Numbered from the stretch's first letter, positions 33,807 through 42,652 are shown. The stretch: 64,000 nucleotides of DNA from DASSOY01 sp035776675 (GCA_035776675.1 DASTWO010000067.1:1-64000); one strand, 5' to 3'. Notes: a model not told the origin generated them from the letters alone. Numbers and translations are program-made.

Positions 33807-34403
33807 GTGGATCCTTTGTATATGGAAGAAGCGGTGGAAGAAGAATCCGAATTCGTCACGGGTCATACAGTGAAGAAGAAGCTTATCGCGGCATTGTTGT
33901 CCGGGTTCCTATTGCTCGGTGGTTTGGCGGCCGTTTTCGGGATTTCCGGTGTAGCCTATGCTATGCCAATCGCCGGAATCGGGAATTTTCACGTTGAATT
34001 TGATAAGTTGACGGGGCAAGGATTTAAACTCTTTACGAAAATTGGAGATACAGGTAAGTCGGAGCAAGTTCCTATGTTTCGCGTTAAGATCGACGAAGCG
34101 ACTATCCATAATTTGCACATTTATAAGGATATAGAAGTCCCGGGTATGGGCAAAGTCAGATTTAATATCACGGCATCAAAACCGGTTCAAGTGAAAGGCT
34201 TAATTCAGGATGCCCAGAAACAGATTGGAAATGCCACTTTCACGAACCAGGCTATTGATGAGAACTTCGGTGCCGATCATCCTTTTTCGCAGACAGCGGA
34301 TACGATTACTTTAACGGATGCTTCACTTGTTACTGATTACCTGTTTCAAAGTGTAGTCACTTTGAATGGCCTGAAACTCAGTTTTGAAAATATTGAAGGA
34401 TAA
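33807..34403 (+). CDS. DUF6230-like exported protein
   Basis: A 198-residue protein. A cytoplasmic acidic N-terminus is followed by a hydrophobic segment (LLSGFLLLGGLAAVFGISGVAYA, about 29-51) and an extracytoplasmic beta-rich domain with FDKLTGQGFKLF, DEATIHNLHIYKDI and FNITASKPVQVKGLI. This resembles DUF6230 proteins, which in actinobacteria are found beside DUF6114 genes, and the next gene here is DUF6114-like. The GTG at 33807 lies 8 bases after GGAGAGG; the outer GTG at 33798 would overlap that site. Function unknown; some databases call relatives cholesterol esterases without support I know of. Confidence 0.7.
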   Translation: MDPLYMEEAVEEESEFVTGHTVKKKLIAALLSGFLLLGGLAAVFGISGVAYAMPIAGIGNFHVEFDKLTGQGFKLFTKIGDTGKSEQVPMFRVKIDEATIHNLHIYKDIEVPGMGKVRFNITASKPVQVKGLIQDAQKQIGNATFTNQAIDENFGADHPFSQTADTITLTDASLVTDYLFQSVVTLNGLKLSFENIEG

Positions 34404-34437
34404 TGTATAAGGTGACCTGAGAAAGAGGGGTGAAAGA

Positions 34438-35184
34438 ATGAACACGGAGAAAAAGGCGTTGAAAGCCGAAAAGAGGCAGGAAAAGGTCAGGCGGAAGCAA
34501 GATAAGCTTAGAAAAGCGAGTCGGTTTAAACAATGGAGAAAAAGACGGCCATTTTGGGGAGCGAGCCTGACCTTGTTGGCGGGCTTGCTGATTTTGTGGA
34601 TCCCTCTGAATTTGTATATGCTCGCATTCGCTCCAGGGAATTTTGCCATTGTCGGTCTTTTATTCGGCGGATTAATAACGATAATCGGCGTGATGGCCTA
34701 TATCTATCCACAATTTTCAACAGTGCTCGGTGTAATGACCATATTTTTGTCAGTAATTTCGATTATGGGAGCTTTGGGCGGATTTGTGGTCGGAACGATC
34801 CTTGGTATTGTCGGTGGTTCTCTTTGTATTGCCTGGCGTCGTGAAGTAATTCCGGCCCGAGAAAAGGCGGATGGGCGCAGAAACGTGAAAGAGTTCCGCA
34901 AACCGAAAACGAAAAAGTCTGGGAAACCCGGTGAGGAAGATGCATTATCTCCAACAGCTTCTTCCCGTGTAATGTTTGTGAATGAGAATAATGAGATCGC
35001 TTCTACTCTGGAATCTGACAAACCGAAAATAAAGGATGGAAAGCCAACTGTTGATAAGACTGGCAGCCCGCAAAAGGTTCAAACACAGAAAGCGGTAAGT
35101 CCGGCGGATGTGCTGGAGGCTGCAGGCTCCACCCGTATTCATCACAACGAAAAAAAAGATGTCAATGAAAAACGGAATGCTTAG
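34438..35184 (+). CDS. DUF6114-like membrane protein
   Basis: A 248-residue protein. A highly basic N-terminus (about 1-38) is followed by four closely packed hydrophobic segments (about 40-140: FWGASLTLLAGLLILWIPLN, NFAIVGLLFGGLITIIGVMA, VLGVMTIFLSVISIMGALGG, VVGTILGIVGGSLCIAW) and a long hydrophilic tail of about 105 residues. The four-helix core with RRPFWGA at its start fits DUF6114, a family described mainly from actinobacteria next to DUF6230. GAGGGGTG precedes the ATG by 6 bases. The middle gene of a three-gene operon, with gaps of 34 and 10 bases. Confidence 0.7.
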   Translation: MNTEKKALKAEKRQEKVRRKQDKLRKASRFKQWRKRRPFWGASLTLLAGLLILWIPLNLYMLAFAPGNFAIVGLLFGGLITIIGVMAYIYPQFSTVLGVMTIFLSVISIMGALGGFVVGTILGIVGGSLCIAWRREVIPAREKADGRRNVKEFRKPKTKKSGKPGEEDALSPTASSRVMFVNENNEIASTLESDKPKIKDGKPTVDKTGSPQKVQTQKAVSPADVLEAAGSTRIHHNEKKDVNEKRNA

Positions 35185-35194
35185 GGGAATGTCT

Positions 35195-36844
35195 ATGAGA
35201 CGAATCATTCGGACCATCGGCCAACCAAAGATCTATTTAGCCGTTATCCTGTTGATCGCTTTTTCTCTTCCTCTTGGAGGAAGAGCCGCCTCCGCGGCGG
35301 GGGCATCCCCGGGTTTTGTCATTCATTCGGATCGCATTGAAGGGGAAATGATGGTACCCGGTGTGACCATTGGCCCAAATGGCCAACCGACGCTGGTTTT
35401 TAAATATGCTTCTGCCACCATTCACGGCCTTAGGTTAACAAATGTGGTGGAATCCCCGGATGGCCCAATAACGATCATCATTACTGCCTCATTGGTTAAA
35501 GCGAAGAACATGACTGTAAGAGCCACGGGTTTTTCAGCTGGAGGCGCCTGTCTTAAGCTTGGCAAGACTTATCCGCAGGTCGCTTTGAAAAATGTGACTC
35601 TTCTTGCTCATCATATGGAGGCTAGCCAAATTGACCTTCAAGGTTTACATGTTTCTGTTGTGGAAGGCGCACACGGACAACAACGTCCGGCAACCAGCAG
35701 AGTGATTCAAGATTTACTTGGCCTCCCGGCAAACGCTTTGGAGGGTGCAATCGATGACTTGCTGAGTGGGCATATTCCGTTAAGTTGCAGTGCTTCTGAG
35801 AGCGATGATGAAAATCACGGTGGTGGAACCGATGTCTCCAAGAAGGTAGAAGACGTAACTGATGAAGTTGAAAAGATTATTGGGGGCAATGGAAAGCCAG
35901 TAGAGGAAATGACCGAAGGCGCACAAGGTATAGTAGACAAGACGACAGACGATCTTGGCAATGCTGTAAATAATACAACGGATGATTTAGGGAATACGAT
36001 CGGCGGAATAGGGGATCAATTAGGCAATACCATAGGCGGTCCCGTTGGTGAGGCAGTCGAAAACACTGGAAATGCCGTAGGTGACATTGTTGGCGGCACA
36101 GGGGATACGGTAAACAATGTGGTCGATGAAGGGAAAAAGACTGTTGACGATGTGGTTAACGATGTTCAAAATACGGTGAATGATGTGGTTTCCGGGAATA
36201 TTGATGATATACCTGAAGATGTTGGAAATACGGCTGATCATGCTACAGAACATACGATGCAGGTATCTCAAGAGCTGTTAGACGGTGTTGAAAAAATCGG
36301 TAATCAAGCGACGGATTTGTTGTCCGACACTAATAACACGCTTGACCAGCTCACTTTAAGTGAGTTAGATGGAATCCATCAGGATATACAACATGCTGTT
36401 CAGGAATTGGGAGATTTACAAACCGGGCTGTTTGGACTTTTAAATCCTCGACAGGCCGAGGAACCGTTAAATACCTTGAAGAACCGATTAGGAGATTTGG
36501 AGAAGAAGCAAGGCCGGTTAAGTGATCTGCAGGAGAAAGTCCGTGAAAATCAGAAACAGTTACAGCAATACGAGAATCGACTAGGGGATTTAAAGGATAA
36601 AGTGAACTCTACATTTGATCAGTTGCAGAACCGAATTCGAAAGACACGGGACGATATTGATGCGGCTTCGGAACAATTGGCTTTATTAAGCGAGGAACTC
36701 TCGAACGGTCAAAAGGAAATTCGAACTATCGCCTCAACCGCAAAGGAGGAAATGCAACAAAACGAAGGATTGCTTAGTCATTTAACAGGCTCGTTAAATG
36801 ATTTGTTAAATGGTGTGAACGGATTGTTTGATGATTTGCTCTAG
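35195..36844 (+). CDS. Secreted protein with DUF6230-like domain and amphipathic/coiled-coil repeats
   Basis: A 549-residue exported protein. The signal peptide ends about residue 34 (GGRAASAAGA). The N-terminal domain (about 38-185) shares the pattern SATIHGLRLTNV...ITIIITASLVKAKNM with the DUF6230-like protein two genes upstream. Residues about 210-370 are an Asp/Asn/Gly/Val-rich repeat region built on units such as DDLGNTI/GGxxDxVxNVVDE. The last third is a predicted coiled coil (KNRLGDLEKKQGRLSDLQEK). The ATG at 35195 follows GGGGA; in-frame starts exist further upstream, inside the previous gene. The repeat region resembles lipid-binding or LEA-type amphipathic helices by composition only. 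I do not recognise the full architecture. Confidence 0.75.
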   Translation: MRRIIRTIGQPKIYLAVILLIAFSLPLGGRAASAAGASPGFVIHSDRIEGEMMVPGVTIGPNGQPTLVFKYASATIHGLRLTNVVESPDGPITIIITASLVKAKNMTVRATGFSAGGACLKLGKTYPQVALKNVTLLAHHMEASQIDLQGLHVSVVEGAHGQQRPATSRVIQDLLGLPANALEGAIDDLLSGHIPLSCSASESDDENHGGGTDVSKKVEDVTDEVEKIIGGNGKPVEEMTEGAQGIVDKTTDDLGNAVNNTTDDLGNTIGGIGDQLGNTIGGPVGEAVENTGNAVGDIVGGTGDTVNNVVDEGKKTVDDVVNDVQNTVNDVVSGNIDDIPEDVGNTADHATEHTMQVSQELLDGVEKIGNQATDLLSDTNNTLDQLTLSELDGIHQDIQHAVQELGDLQTGLFGLLNPRQAEEPLNTLKNRLGDLEKKQGRLSDLQEKVRENQKQLQQYENRLGDLKDKVNSTFDQLQNRIRKTRDDIDAASEQLALLSEELSNGQKEIRTIASTAKEEMQQNEGLLSHLTGSLNDLLNGVNGLFDDLL

Positions 36845-36849
36845 CAGCA

Positions 36850-36886
36850 AACCGGCCCTGATCAATTGATCAGGGCCGGTTTTTGA
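36850..36886 (+). terminator. Strong terminator after the DUF6230 operon
   Basis: A perfect 32-base palindrome with arms AACCGGCCCTGATCAA, followed by T-rich sequence. Confidence 0.9.
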
Positions 36887-36894
36887 GCTTTCGG

Positions 36895-37380
36895 TTAATT
36901 TTTCAATAAATGTTTCTTGATGTGATCCAGGCTTTTCACGAGCACATCGTCTTTCATCATAAAGCTGTACTTGTTCCTCCCGTTGATTTCTCTGGGGACG
37001 TATTGCAGAAATATCGGCCCATTGGTTTCATGATAATGAGCCTGTGTTTGGATTTGATCGATCTTGGCAAAATAGACATTTTTCACGATCGTGCCGCTCC
37101 GGCCTTCTACCTTGTATTGGCCCACATAATAAAGATTGGATACGGTAGCACCGGTCTCTTCCATTACCTCTCGCTTTGCTGCAGTCTCCGCGCTTTCCCC
37201 TTCCTCGACCTTGCCTCCGGGAAATTCCCATCCACGGCGAGGGTGTTCAGTTAATAGCCAGTGATTGCAAAACCGGCAAATCACCCAAACATGCTTTGGA
37301 GACTTTGAAAAGGGCTGGTGGGCGAACGAAAATTGTACGGTATTGTGATAGAAGTCTTCAAATCTAATGACATTTTCCAT
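36895..37380 (-). CDS. ytkD: Nudix hydrolase YtkD
   Basis: A 161-residue Nudix protein. The Nudix box lies at residues 55-78 and is complete, with key residues in GGKVEEGES and REVMEETGA. The N-terminal VQFSFAHQPFSKSPKHVWVI and the neighbouring pckA match B. subtilis ytkD, a nucleoside triphosphate pyrophosphohydrolase that acts on 8-oxo-dGTP and protects against oxidative mutation, especially in sporulation. GGAG lies about 8 bases before the ATG. It is co-directional with pckA but separated from it by a terminator. Confidence 0.9.
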   Translation of the reverse strand: MENVIRFEDFYHNTVQFSFAHQPFSKSPKHVWVICRFCNHWLLTEHPRRGWEFPGGKVEEGESAETAAKREVMEETGATVSNLYYVGQYKVEGRSGTIVKNVYFAKIDQIQTQAHYHETNGPIFLQYVPREINGRNKYSFMMKDDVLVKSLDHIKKHLLKN

Positions 37381-37451
37381 AAAAGAAACTCCAGTGTTTT
37401 TGTATTGCTCTCATTGTATGAAAAGAATGCCTCAATGTCCAATCTTTCCAT

Positions 37452-37480
37452 GAAAAAAAGGCTCCCTTTTTCGGGAGCTC
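37452..37480 (-). terminator. Terminator of pckA
   Basis: GCTCCC / GGGAGC stem; on the minus strand it is followed by seven T. Confidence 0.8.
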
Positions 37481-37483
37481 GAA

Positions 37484-39058
37484 TTATCTTGGCCCGCCTT
37501 TTTTGATATCGGGGGAAATGTTGGTGAACTGAGTGAAGTTTTCCTTGAACTTTTCGGCCAATTCTTCCGCTTTATGGTCATAGGCTTCCGAGTCTTGCCA
37601 TGTTTTCTTCGGTTGCAGGACATGATCCGGCACCCCGGGACACTCGATGGGGATATGCAGCCCGAATACCGGGTCTGTTACCGTTTCGACGTTTGTTAGT
37701 TCTTCCTGCAAAGCCGCATGAACCATGGCTCTTGTATAGGAGAGTTCCATTCGATTGCCGACGCCATATTCCCCGCCGGTCCAGCCGGTGTTGACCAGAA
37801 ACACTTGAGCGTTATGTTCATCGATTTTCTCCCCGAGCATCCTTGCATAACGTTGCGCCGGAAGCGGCAGGAATGGTTCCGCGAAACAGGTTGAGAACGT
37901 TGCCTGCGGGGAAGAAACACCGCGCTCCGTCCCGGCTAGTTTGCTTGTATAACCGGAAATAAAATGGTACATGGCCTGTTCCTTCGTTAATTTACTGATC
38001 GGCGGTAATACACCGAAAGCGTCCGCGGTCAGAAAGATAATCGTATTCGGATGGCCTGCGAGGCTGGGCTGAACAATGTTATCAATGGATTCGATCGGAT
38101 AAGCTGCTCTGGTGTTCTGGGTCAGGCTTACGTCGTCGTAATCCACAACACGATTTTCGTCGGTCATAACATTCTCGACCACCGTCCCGAAGCGAATCGC
38201 ATTCCAAATCTGCGGCTCTTTGTCCTCGGACAAGTTAATGCATTTGGCGTAACAACCGCCTTCAATATTAAACACTCCATTATTTGACCAGCCATGTTCG
38301 TCGTCGCCAATCAGCTTGCGGTGAGGATCCGCCGAAAGGGTTGTTTTCCCTGTACCTGACAGGCCAAAGAACAATGCGACGTCACCTTCCACCCCGACAT
38401 TAGATGAACAATGCATCGACAGTACCTCATTCTCTGGAAGCAGGTAGTTCATAACGGAGAAAATCGATTTCTTGATTTCTCCGGCATATTCCGTTCCGCC
38501 AATCAGGACGATTCGATGCTCAAAGGAGATGATGATGAATGTCTCCGAGTTTGTTCCATCCGTTTCCGGATCCGCATGAAAGCCCGGGGCGGAAACGACG
38601 GTGAATTCAGAATGATGATCTGCCAACTCCTCTTCTGAAGCTCGAATAAATAATTGGCGCGTGAATAAATTATGCCAAGCATATTCGGTTACTACTTCAA
38701 CAGGAAGGCGGTAAGAGGGGTCAGCCCCGGCAAAGCCTCGGAAGCGGAAGGATTCCCTCTTTCCGAGATAATTCAGGACTTTGTCATAAAGCCGCCTGAA
38801 GGTTTCTTCATCAATGGGTTGGTTGACCTTTCCCCAATTTACGGTGTTTTTTGTTAGATTCTCTTTCACAATAAATTTATCTTTCGGTGAACGCCCCGTA
38901 TATTTTCCGGTTTCCACTCGCAGGGCACCGGTCGACGTCAAAAACCCTTCGCCGCGTTCAAGAGCTTTCTCCGTAAGTTCTGCAGTGGAAAGATTCTCAT
39001 ATGTTTTGGCTTTCTTCAATGTTTCTTCAAGGTTGGAGACGAAGGATACTGTGCTCAT
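37484..39058 (-). CDS. pckA: Phosphoenolpyruvate carboxykinase (ATP)
   Basis: A 524-residue ATP-dependent PEP carboxykinase, the gluconeogenic enzyme converting oxaloacetate to PEP. Visible motifs: GRSPKDKFIV, the P-loop FFGLSGTGKTTLSADP near residue 240, the metal site LIGDDEHGWSNNGVFNIEGGCYAK, and TGWTGG near residue 410. The length matches B. subtilis PckA. It is divergent from metK and next to ytkD, as in B. subtilis. A CcpN-like box overlaps the presumed -10, suggesting repression under glycolytic conditions. Confidence 0.96.
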   Translation of the reverse strand: MSTVSFVSNLEETLKKAKTYENLSTAELTEKALERGEGFLTSTGALRVETGKYTGRSPKDKFIVKENLTKNTVNWGKVNQPIDEETFRRLYDKVLNYLGKRESFRFRGFAGADPSYRLPVEVVTEYAWHNLFTRQLFIRASEEELADHHSEFTVVSAPGFHADPETDGTNSETFIIISFEHRIVLIGGTEYAGEIKKSIFSVMNYLLPENEVLSMHCSSNVGVEGDVALFFGLSGTGKTTLSADPHRKLIGDDEHGWSNNGVFNIEGGCYAKCINLSEDKEPQIWNAIRFGTVVENVMTDENRVVDYDDVSLTQNTRAAYPIESIDNIVQPSLAGHPNTIIFLTADAFGVLPPISKLTKEQAMYHFISGYTSKLAGTERGVSSPQATFSTCFAEPFLPLPAQRYARMLGEKIDEHNAQVFLVNTGWTGGEYGVGNRMELSYTRAMVHAALQEELTNVETVTDPVFGLHIPIECPGVPDHVLQPKKTWQDSEAYDHKAEELAEKFKENFTQFTNISPDIKKGGPR

Positions 39059-39098
39059 TTCGCAAAACCATCCCTTTCATGATTCATCAGTTTTGATT

Positions 39099-39109
39099 AG
39101 TATAACACA
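39099..39109 (-). promoter_or_regulatory. Possible CcpN box overlapping the pckA -10
   Basis: The minus strand reads TGTGTTATACT, matching the CcpN consensus TRTGHYATAYW as I recall it, and contains the -10-like TATACT. A palindrome TATAGACTATA lies just upstream. Confidence 0.4.
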
Positions 39110-39219
39110 TTTATTTATATAGTCTATACTATTTAAAGATTTTTGTTATCAAAAATCGGGTGTCAACTCGCTGATTTTAAACACATAGTAAACCGATATG
39201 TTTTATCAGATCCCATGGT

Positions 39220-39248
39220 TTGACAGCGATTATCTACTACGGTATGAT
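39220..39248 (+). promoter_or_regulatory. Sigma-A type promoter of metK
   Basis: TTGACA at 39220-39225 and TATGAT at 39243-39248 with a 17-base spacer. It predicts a leader of about 140 nt. The gap 39059-39397 otherwise holds the pckA promoter. Confidence 0.65.
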
Positions 39249-39334
39249 TTTTCTAGAAATGTGGCCAATTCTGGGACAGGCTACGTGCAAGGATCTTGTT
39301 GGCATTTTTCTTCAATTCAGTAACCAAATTTAAC

Positions 39335-39386
39335 AAATAAGCGTACCGTTTATTATAAAATATTTGTCAAGAAAGTATACGGTGCT
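39335..39386 (+). other. Leader hairpin abutting the metK ribosome binding site
   Basis: AGC-GT-ACCGT near 39340 can pair with ACGGTGCT at about 39379-39386, directly before the GGAGGGG Shine-Dalgarno. It could influence translation. It is not an S-box by motif. Confidence 0.3.
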
Positions 39387-39397
39387 GGAGGGGTTTT

Positions 39398-40603
39398 ATG
39401 GCGAATCACGTTAGTCGGCGGTTGTTCACATCGGAATCGGTCACTGAAGGCCATCCGGACAAAATATGTGATCAAATCTCCGATGCGATACTCGATGAGA
39501 TATTGAAAGATGATCCGAATGCCCGTGTTGCCTGTGAAACGACGGTTAATACCGGGCTTGCGCTTGTAACAGGGGAAATCACGACAACCACGTATGTTGA
39601 TATTCCTAAGGTCGTTCGTGATACGGTTAAGGATATTGGTTATACCAGGGCGAAATATGGATTTGATTATGAGACATGTGCGATTCTCACCTCAATAGAC
39701 GAGCAGTCCTCAGATATTGCGGCAGGTGTCGATGAGGCGCTTGAAAAGCGGGAAGGCCGTATGACGGATGATGAAATTGAAGCAATCGGCGCCGGTGATC
39801 AGGGATTGATGTTCGGTTTTGCGGTTAATGAGACGCCGGAGTTGATGCCGTTGCCGATTTCATTGGCCCACCGTTTATCCCACCGATTGACGGAAGCGCG
39901 TAAAGAGGAAATCATTGATTATCTCAGGCCAGACGGAAAGACGCAAGTAACAGTGGAATACAATGAGAAAGGCGAACCGGAACGAGTCGATACAATAGTG
40001 ATATCGGCGCAGCACCATCCGGAAATTACACTTGATCAAATCAAAAAAGATCTGAAAAAGCATGTAATCGAACCTGTTGTGCCTGCCTCATTTCTTGACG
40101 AGAATACAAAATATATCATTAATCCGACGGGCAGGTTTGTGACCGGCGGCCCACAGGGAGATGCCGGTTTAACGGGACGGAAACTGATGGTTGACACATA
40201 CGGCGGGTATGCCCGGCACGGAGGCGGTGCATTTTCCGGAAAGGATCCGACCAAGGTGGATCGTTCCGCCTCTTATGCAGCCAGATATGTAGCGAAGAAT
40301 ATTGTCGCATCCGGGCTGGCGGAAAAATGCGAAGTCCAAATAGCTTACGCGATCGGCGTTTCCCAACCTGTGTCGATTTCAATTGATACATTCGGAACAG
40401 GCATGGTTTCTGAGCAAACTCTTGTCGAACTTGTGGAAGCGAATTTTGATCTTCGTCCGGCCGGGATCATTAAGATGCTTGATCTGCGCAGGCCGATTTA
40501 TAAGCAGACGGCGGCTTACGGCCATTTTGGGAGAACGGACGCGGAATTCCCATGGGAACGCACGGATAAAGCGGATATTTTGCGAGAGCAAGCGGGACAA
40601 TAA
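39398..40603 (+). CDS. metK: S-adenosylmethionine synthetase
   Basis: A 401-residue methionine adenosyltransferase that makes SAM from methionine and ATP. The three-domain family motifs are intact: FTSESVTEGHPDKICDQISD at the start, GAGDQGLMFGFA near residue 128, and GGGAFSGKDPTKVDRSA near residue 275. GGAGGGG lies 6 bases before the ATG. The gene is divergent from pckA as in B. subtilis. The leader of about 140 nt lacks the conserved S-box segments found before many Bacillus metK genes. Confidence 0.97.
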   Translation: MANHVSRRLFTSESVTEGHPDKICDQISDAILDEILKDDPNARVACETTVNTGLALVTGEITTTTYVDIPKVVRDTVKDIGYTRAKYGFDYETCAILTSIDEQSSDIAAGVDEALEKREGRMTDDEIEAIGAGDQGLMFGFAVNETPELMPLPISLAHRLSHRLTEARKEEIIDYLRPDGKTQVTVEYNEKGEPERVDTIVISAQHHPEITLDQIKKDLKKHVIEPVVPASFLDENTKYIINPTGRFVTGGPQGDAGLTGRKLMVDTYGGYARHGGGAFSGKDPTKVDRSASYAARYVAKNIVASGLAEKCEVQIAYAIGVSQPVSISIDTFGTGMVSEQTLVELVEANFDLRPAGIIKMLDLRRPIYKQTAAYGHFGRTDAEFPWERTDKADILREQAGQ

Positions 40604-40632
40604 GCGGAGAATCATCTCCGCTTTTTTTCTTT
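40602..40632 (+). terminator. Terminator after metK
   Basis: AGCGGAGA / TCTCCGCT stem followed by seven T. Confidence 0.9.
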
Positions 40633-40753
40633 TTTTAAGGATTTTCATCGGATTGTCGATATCATTTTCTCGAAGATGGTTCACCTGAATGATAAAATAA
40701 TAAGTAGACGATGATCTACAGTACGTCTTTGATGCACCAAGGAGCGGTTTTTG

Positions 40754-41554
40754 ATGTGGAAATGGGAAGCTGACAAGGCACGGGGTGTGATTGTTCTAGT
40801 CCATGGATCGGGAGAACACCACGGCCGTTATGAATGGTTGATTAACGAATGGCTGACAAACGGTTTTCATGTGATAATGGGTGATTTGCCCGGGCATGGA
40901 GAAGCCGCCGACAGGCGGGGACATATTGATTCTTTTGACGAATACATAGATTCCATAACCGTTTGGGTCAGAAAGGCGGAGAGCTGTGGATTGCCTGTTT
41001 TCCTATTCGGTCATAGTTTAGGAGGACTGGCGGTCATTCGAACACTGACTGAGAAAAAACTGCCTGTCAGCGCGGTAATTCTATCTTCCCCGTGCGTCGG
41101 CTTGAAAAATCCACCTCCGAAATCTTTGCAACTATTCGCCAAGGCGGTGAAATCGTTTGCTTCGAAATGGCGGGTTCGCATTAAAAGTTCCGGAGCAAAC
41201 CCGTCGGCCACCCGGAGTGAGGAAAGGCTTATGAAGGATGAACTTGATCCTTTAATTCTAAGAAAGGTTTCGATTGGTTGGTATACTCAATTGGAACAAG
41301 CTTTGAACCTCGCTTTTGAAAAGATAGATGACTTTCCTGATGTTCCCTTGCTCGTTATGCAAGCGGGAGAGGATAAAATTGTTGATAAACATAAGGTGAA
41401 CCGTTGGTTTAATCAAATCCCCGTCGAGGATAAAACGTATAAAGAATGGGACGGGTTATTCCATGAAATCCTCAATGAACCTGAACGAAAAGAAGTATTT
41501 GACTGTGCTCTCGGTTTTGTTGAACCTCATTTGAACACACATCAAGAATGTTAG
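40754..41554 (+). CDS. ytpA: Alpha/beta hydrolase YtpA (lysophospholipase-like)
   Basis: A 266-residue serine hydrolase of the monoacylglycerol-lipase/lysophospholipase type. VHGSGEHHGRYEWL forms the oxyanion region, FGHSLGGLAV contains the nucleophile (Ser about 98), GEDKIVD the acidic residue, and GLFHEILNEPER the catalytic His. The ATG at 40754 follows AGGAG by 9 bases. It is followed by ytpB, as in B. subtilis, where YtpA is linked to formation of the phospholipid antibiotic bacilysocin. B. subtilis asnB, normally between metK and ytpA, is missing here. Confidence 0.88.
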   Translation: MWKWEADKARGVIVLVHGSGEHHGRYEWLINEWLTNGFHVIMGDLPGHGEAADRRGHIDSFDEYIDSITVWVRKAESCGLPVFLFGHSLGGLAVIRTLTEKKLPVSAVILSSPCVGLKNPPPKSLQLFAKAVKSFASKWRVRIKSSGANPSATRSEERLMKDELDPLILRKVSIGWYTQLEQALNLAFEKIDDFPDVPLLVMQAGEDKIVDKHKVNRWFNQIPVEDKTYKEWDGLFHEILNEPERKEVFDCALGFVEPHLNTHQEC

Positions 41555-41565
41555 GAGTGTAAGGC

Positions 41566-42630
41566 TTGAAAATTCCCACTCAGCCCTGGACGATGATGCT
41601 TCATATATACCGACGCGTTTTGCCTCGTGTCAATGCCTGTTTAAATGAATGGAAGAAACGGGCGAAACAGATTCCTGACCCGGAGCTTCGCAAACAGGCG
41701 TTAATGAGTATTGAGACAAAAACCTTTCATTGTGAAGGCGGTTCGATTCTGGCATTGTTGGGCAAAGACAGGATTGATGAGGTGGTCGATTTTATCGTAG
41801 CCTATCAAACCATCAGCGATTATCTGGACAATCTTTGCGACCGCAGCACCTCTCTTGATCCTGATGATTTCCGCGCTCTCCATGAATCGATGTTCCATGC
41901 TTTAACGCCTGGCAGTGGTCATACCGATTATTACCGGTTTCATCCCGAATCGGACGACGGTGGTTATTTACGTTCCCTCGTTGAAACATGTCAGGACATG
42001 CTCGGAACTCTTCCAACCTATGATGTGATTGCTCCTACCTTGCATGAACTTGCAGGATACTATTGCGATTTACAGGTACATAAGCATGTGAAACATGAGG
42101 AACGTGTGCCGCGGCTGCAATCATGGTTTGCCGGATATGAAGCGGAGCTCCCGCCGATGAGTTGGTATGAATTTTCCGCATGTGCCGGTTCGACTTTGGG
42201 GATCTTCTGTCTTGTTTCATATGCAAGCACCGGAAACTTCTCTGATGAAAAGACGCAGGAAATCAAGGCGGGTTATTTCCCGTGGGTACAAGGACTTCAT
42301 ATTTTGCTGGATTATTTCATTGATCAGGAAGAAGACAGAGCCGGAGGAGATCTGAATTTCTGTTTCTACTACGACAGCCGTGAGAAGATGATGACCAGGC
42401 TTGCCCACTTTATGGAACAGGCCGACGAAAGTATTGCGCGCCTGCCGGATTCGAAATTCCATCGTATGATCAATCGAGGATTGCTTGGCATTTATTTGGC
42501 TGACGAAAAGGTTCGGAGCCAGAAGCACGTTCGGAAATTGGCAGGCAAAATCATTCGTCGCGGCGGAGGATCAAGTGTGTTTTTCTTTGTGAATGGCTGG
42601 ATTTACCGGCGGATGAAGCCGAGTTTGTAG
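41566..42630 (+). CDS. ytpB: Tetraprenyl-beta-curcumene synthase YtpB
   Basis: A 354-residue DUF2600 enzyme, the large-terpene cyclase that converts all-E-heptaprenyl or tetraprenyl diphosphates to C35/tetraprenyl curcumenes in Bacillus. Asp-rich motifs for Mg-diphosphate binding are visible: SDYLDNLCD (residues 84-92) and ILLDYFIDQEEDRAGGD (near 245). A TTG start at 41566 is supported by TTAGGAGTG seven bases upstream, which overlaps the ytpA stop. It is coupled to ytpA. The sesquarterpenes are spore-associated membrane lipids. Confidence 0.9.
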   Translation: MKIPTQPWTMMLHIYRRVLPRVNACLNEWKKRAKQIPDPELRKQALMSIETKTFHCEGGSILALLGKDRIDEVVDFIVAYQTISDYLDNLCDRSTSLDPDDFRALHESMFHALTPGSGHTDYYRFHPESDDGGYLRSLVETCQDMLGTLPTYDVIAPTLHELAGYYCDLQVHKHVKHEERVPRLQSWFAGYEAELPPMSWYEFSACAGSTLGIFCLVSYASTGNFSDEKTQEIKAGYFPWVQGLHILLDYFIDQEEDRAGGDLNFCFYYDSREKMMTRLAHFMEQADESIARLPDSKFHRMINRGLLGIYLADEKVRSQKHVRKLAGKIIRRGGGSSVFFFVNGWIYRRMKPSL

Positions 42631-42652
42631 AAAACGACGGGAGGAGAACTTG

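Noticed and set aside
39255..39397. SAM-I (S-box) riboswitch before metK
   Set aside because: The conserved AGAGAGGTGGAGGG and GATGAAGCC-type segments of S-boxes are not present, so I did not annotate one.
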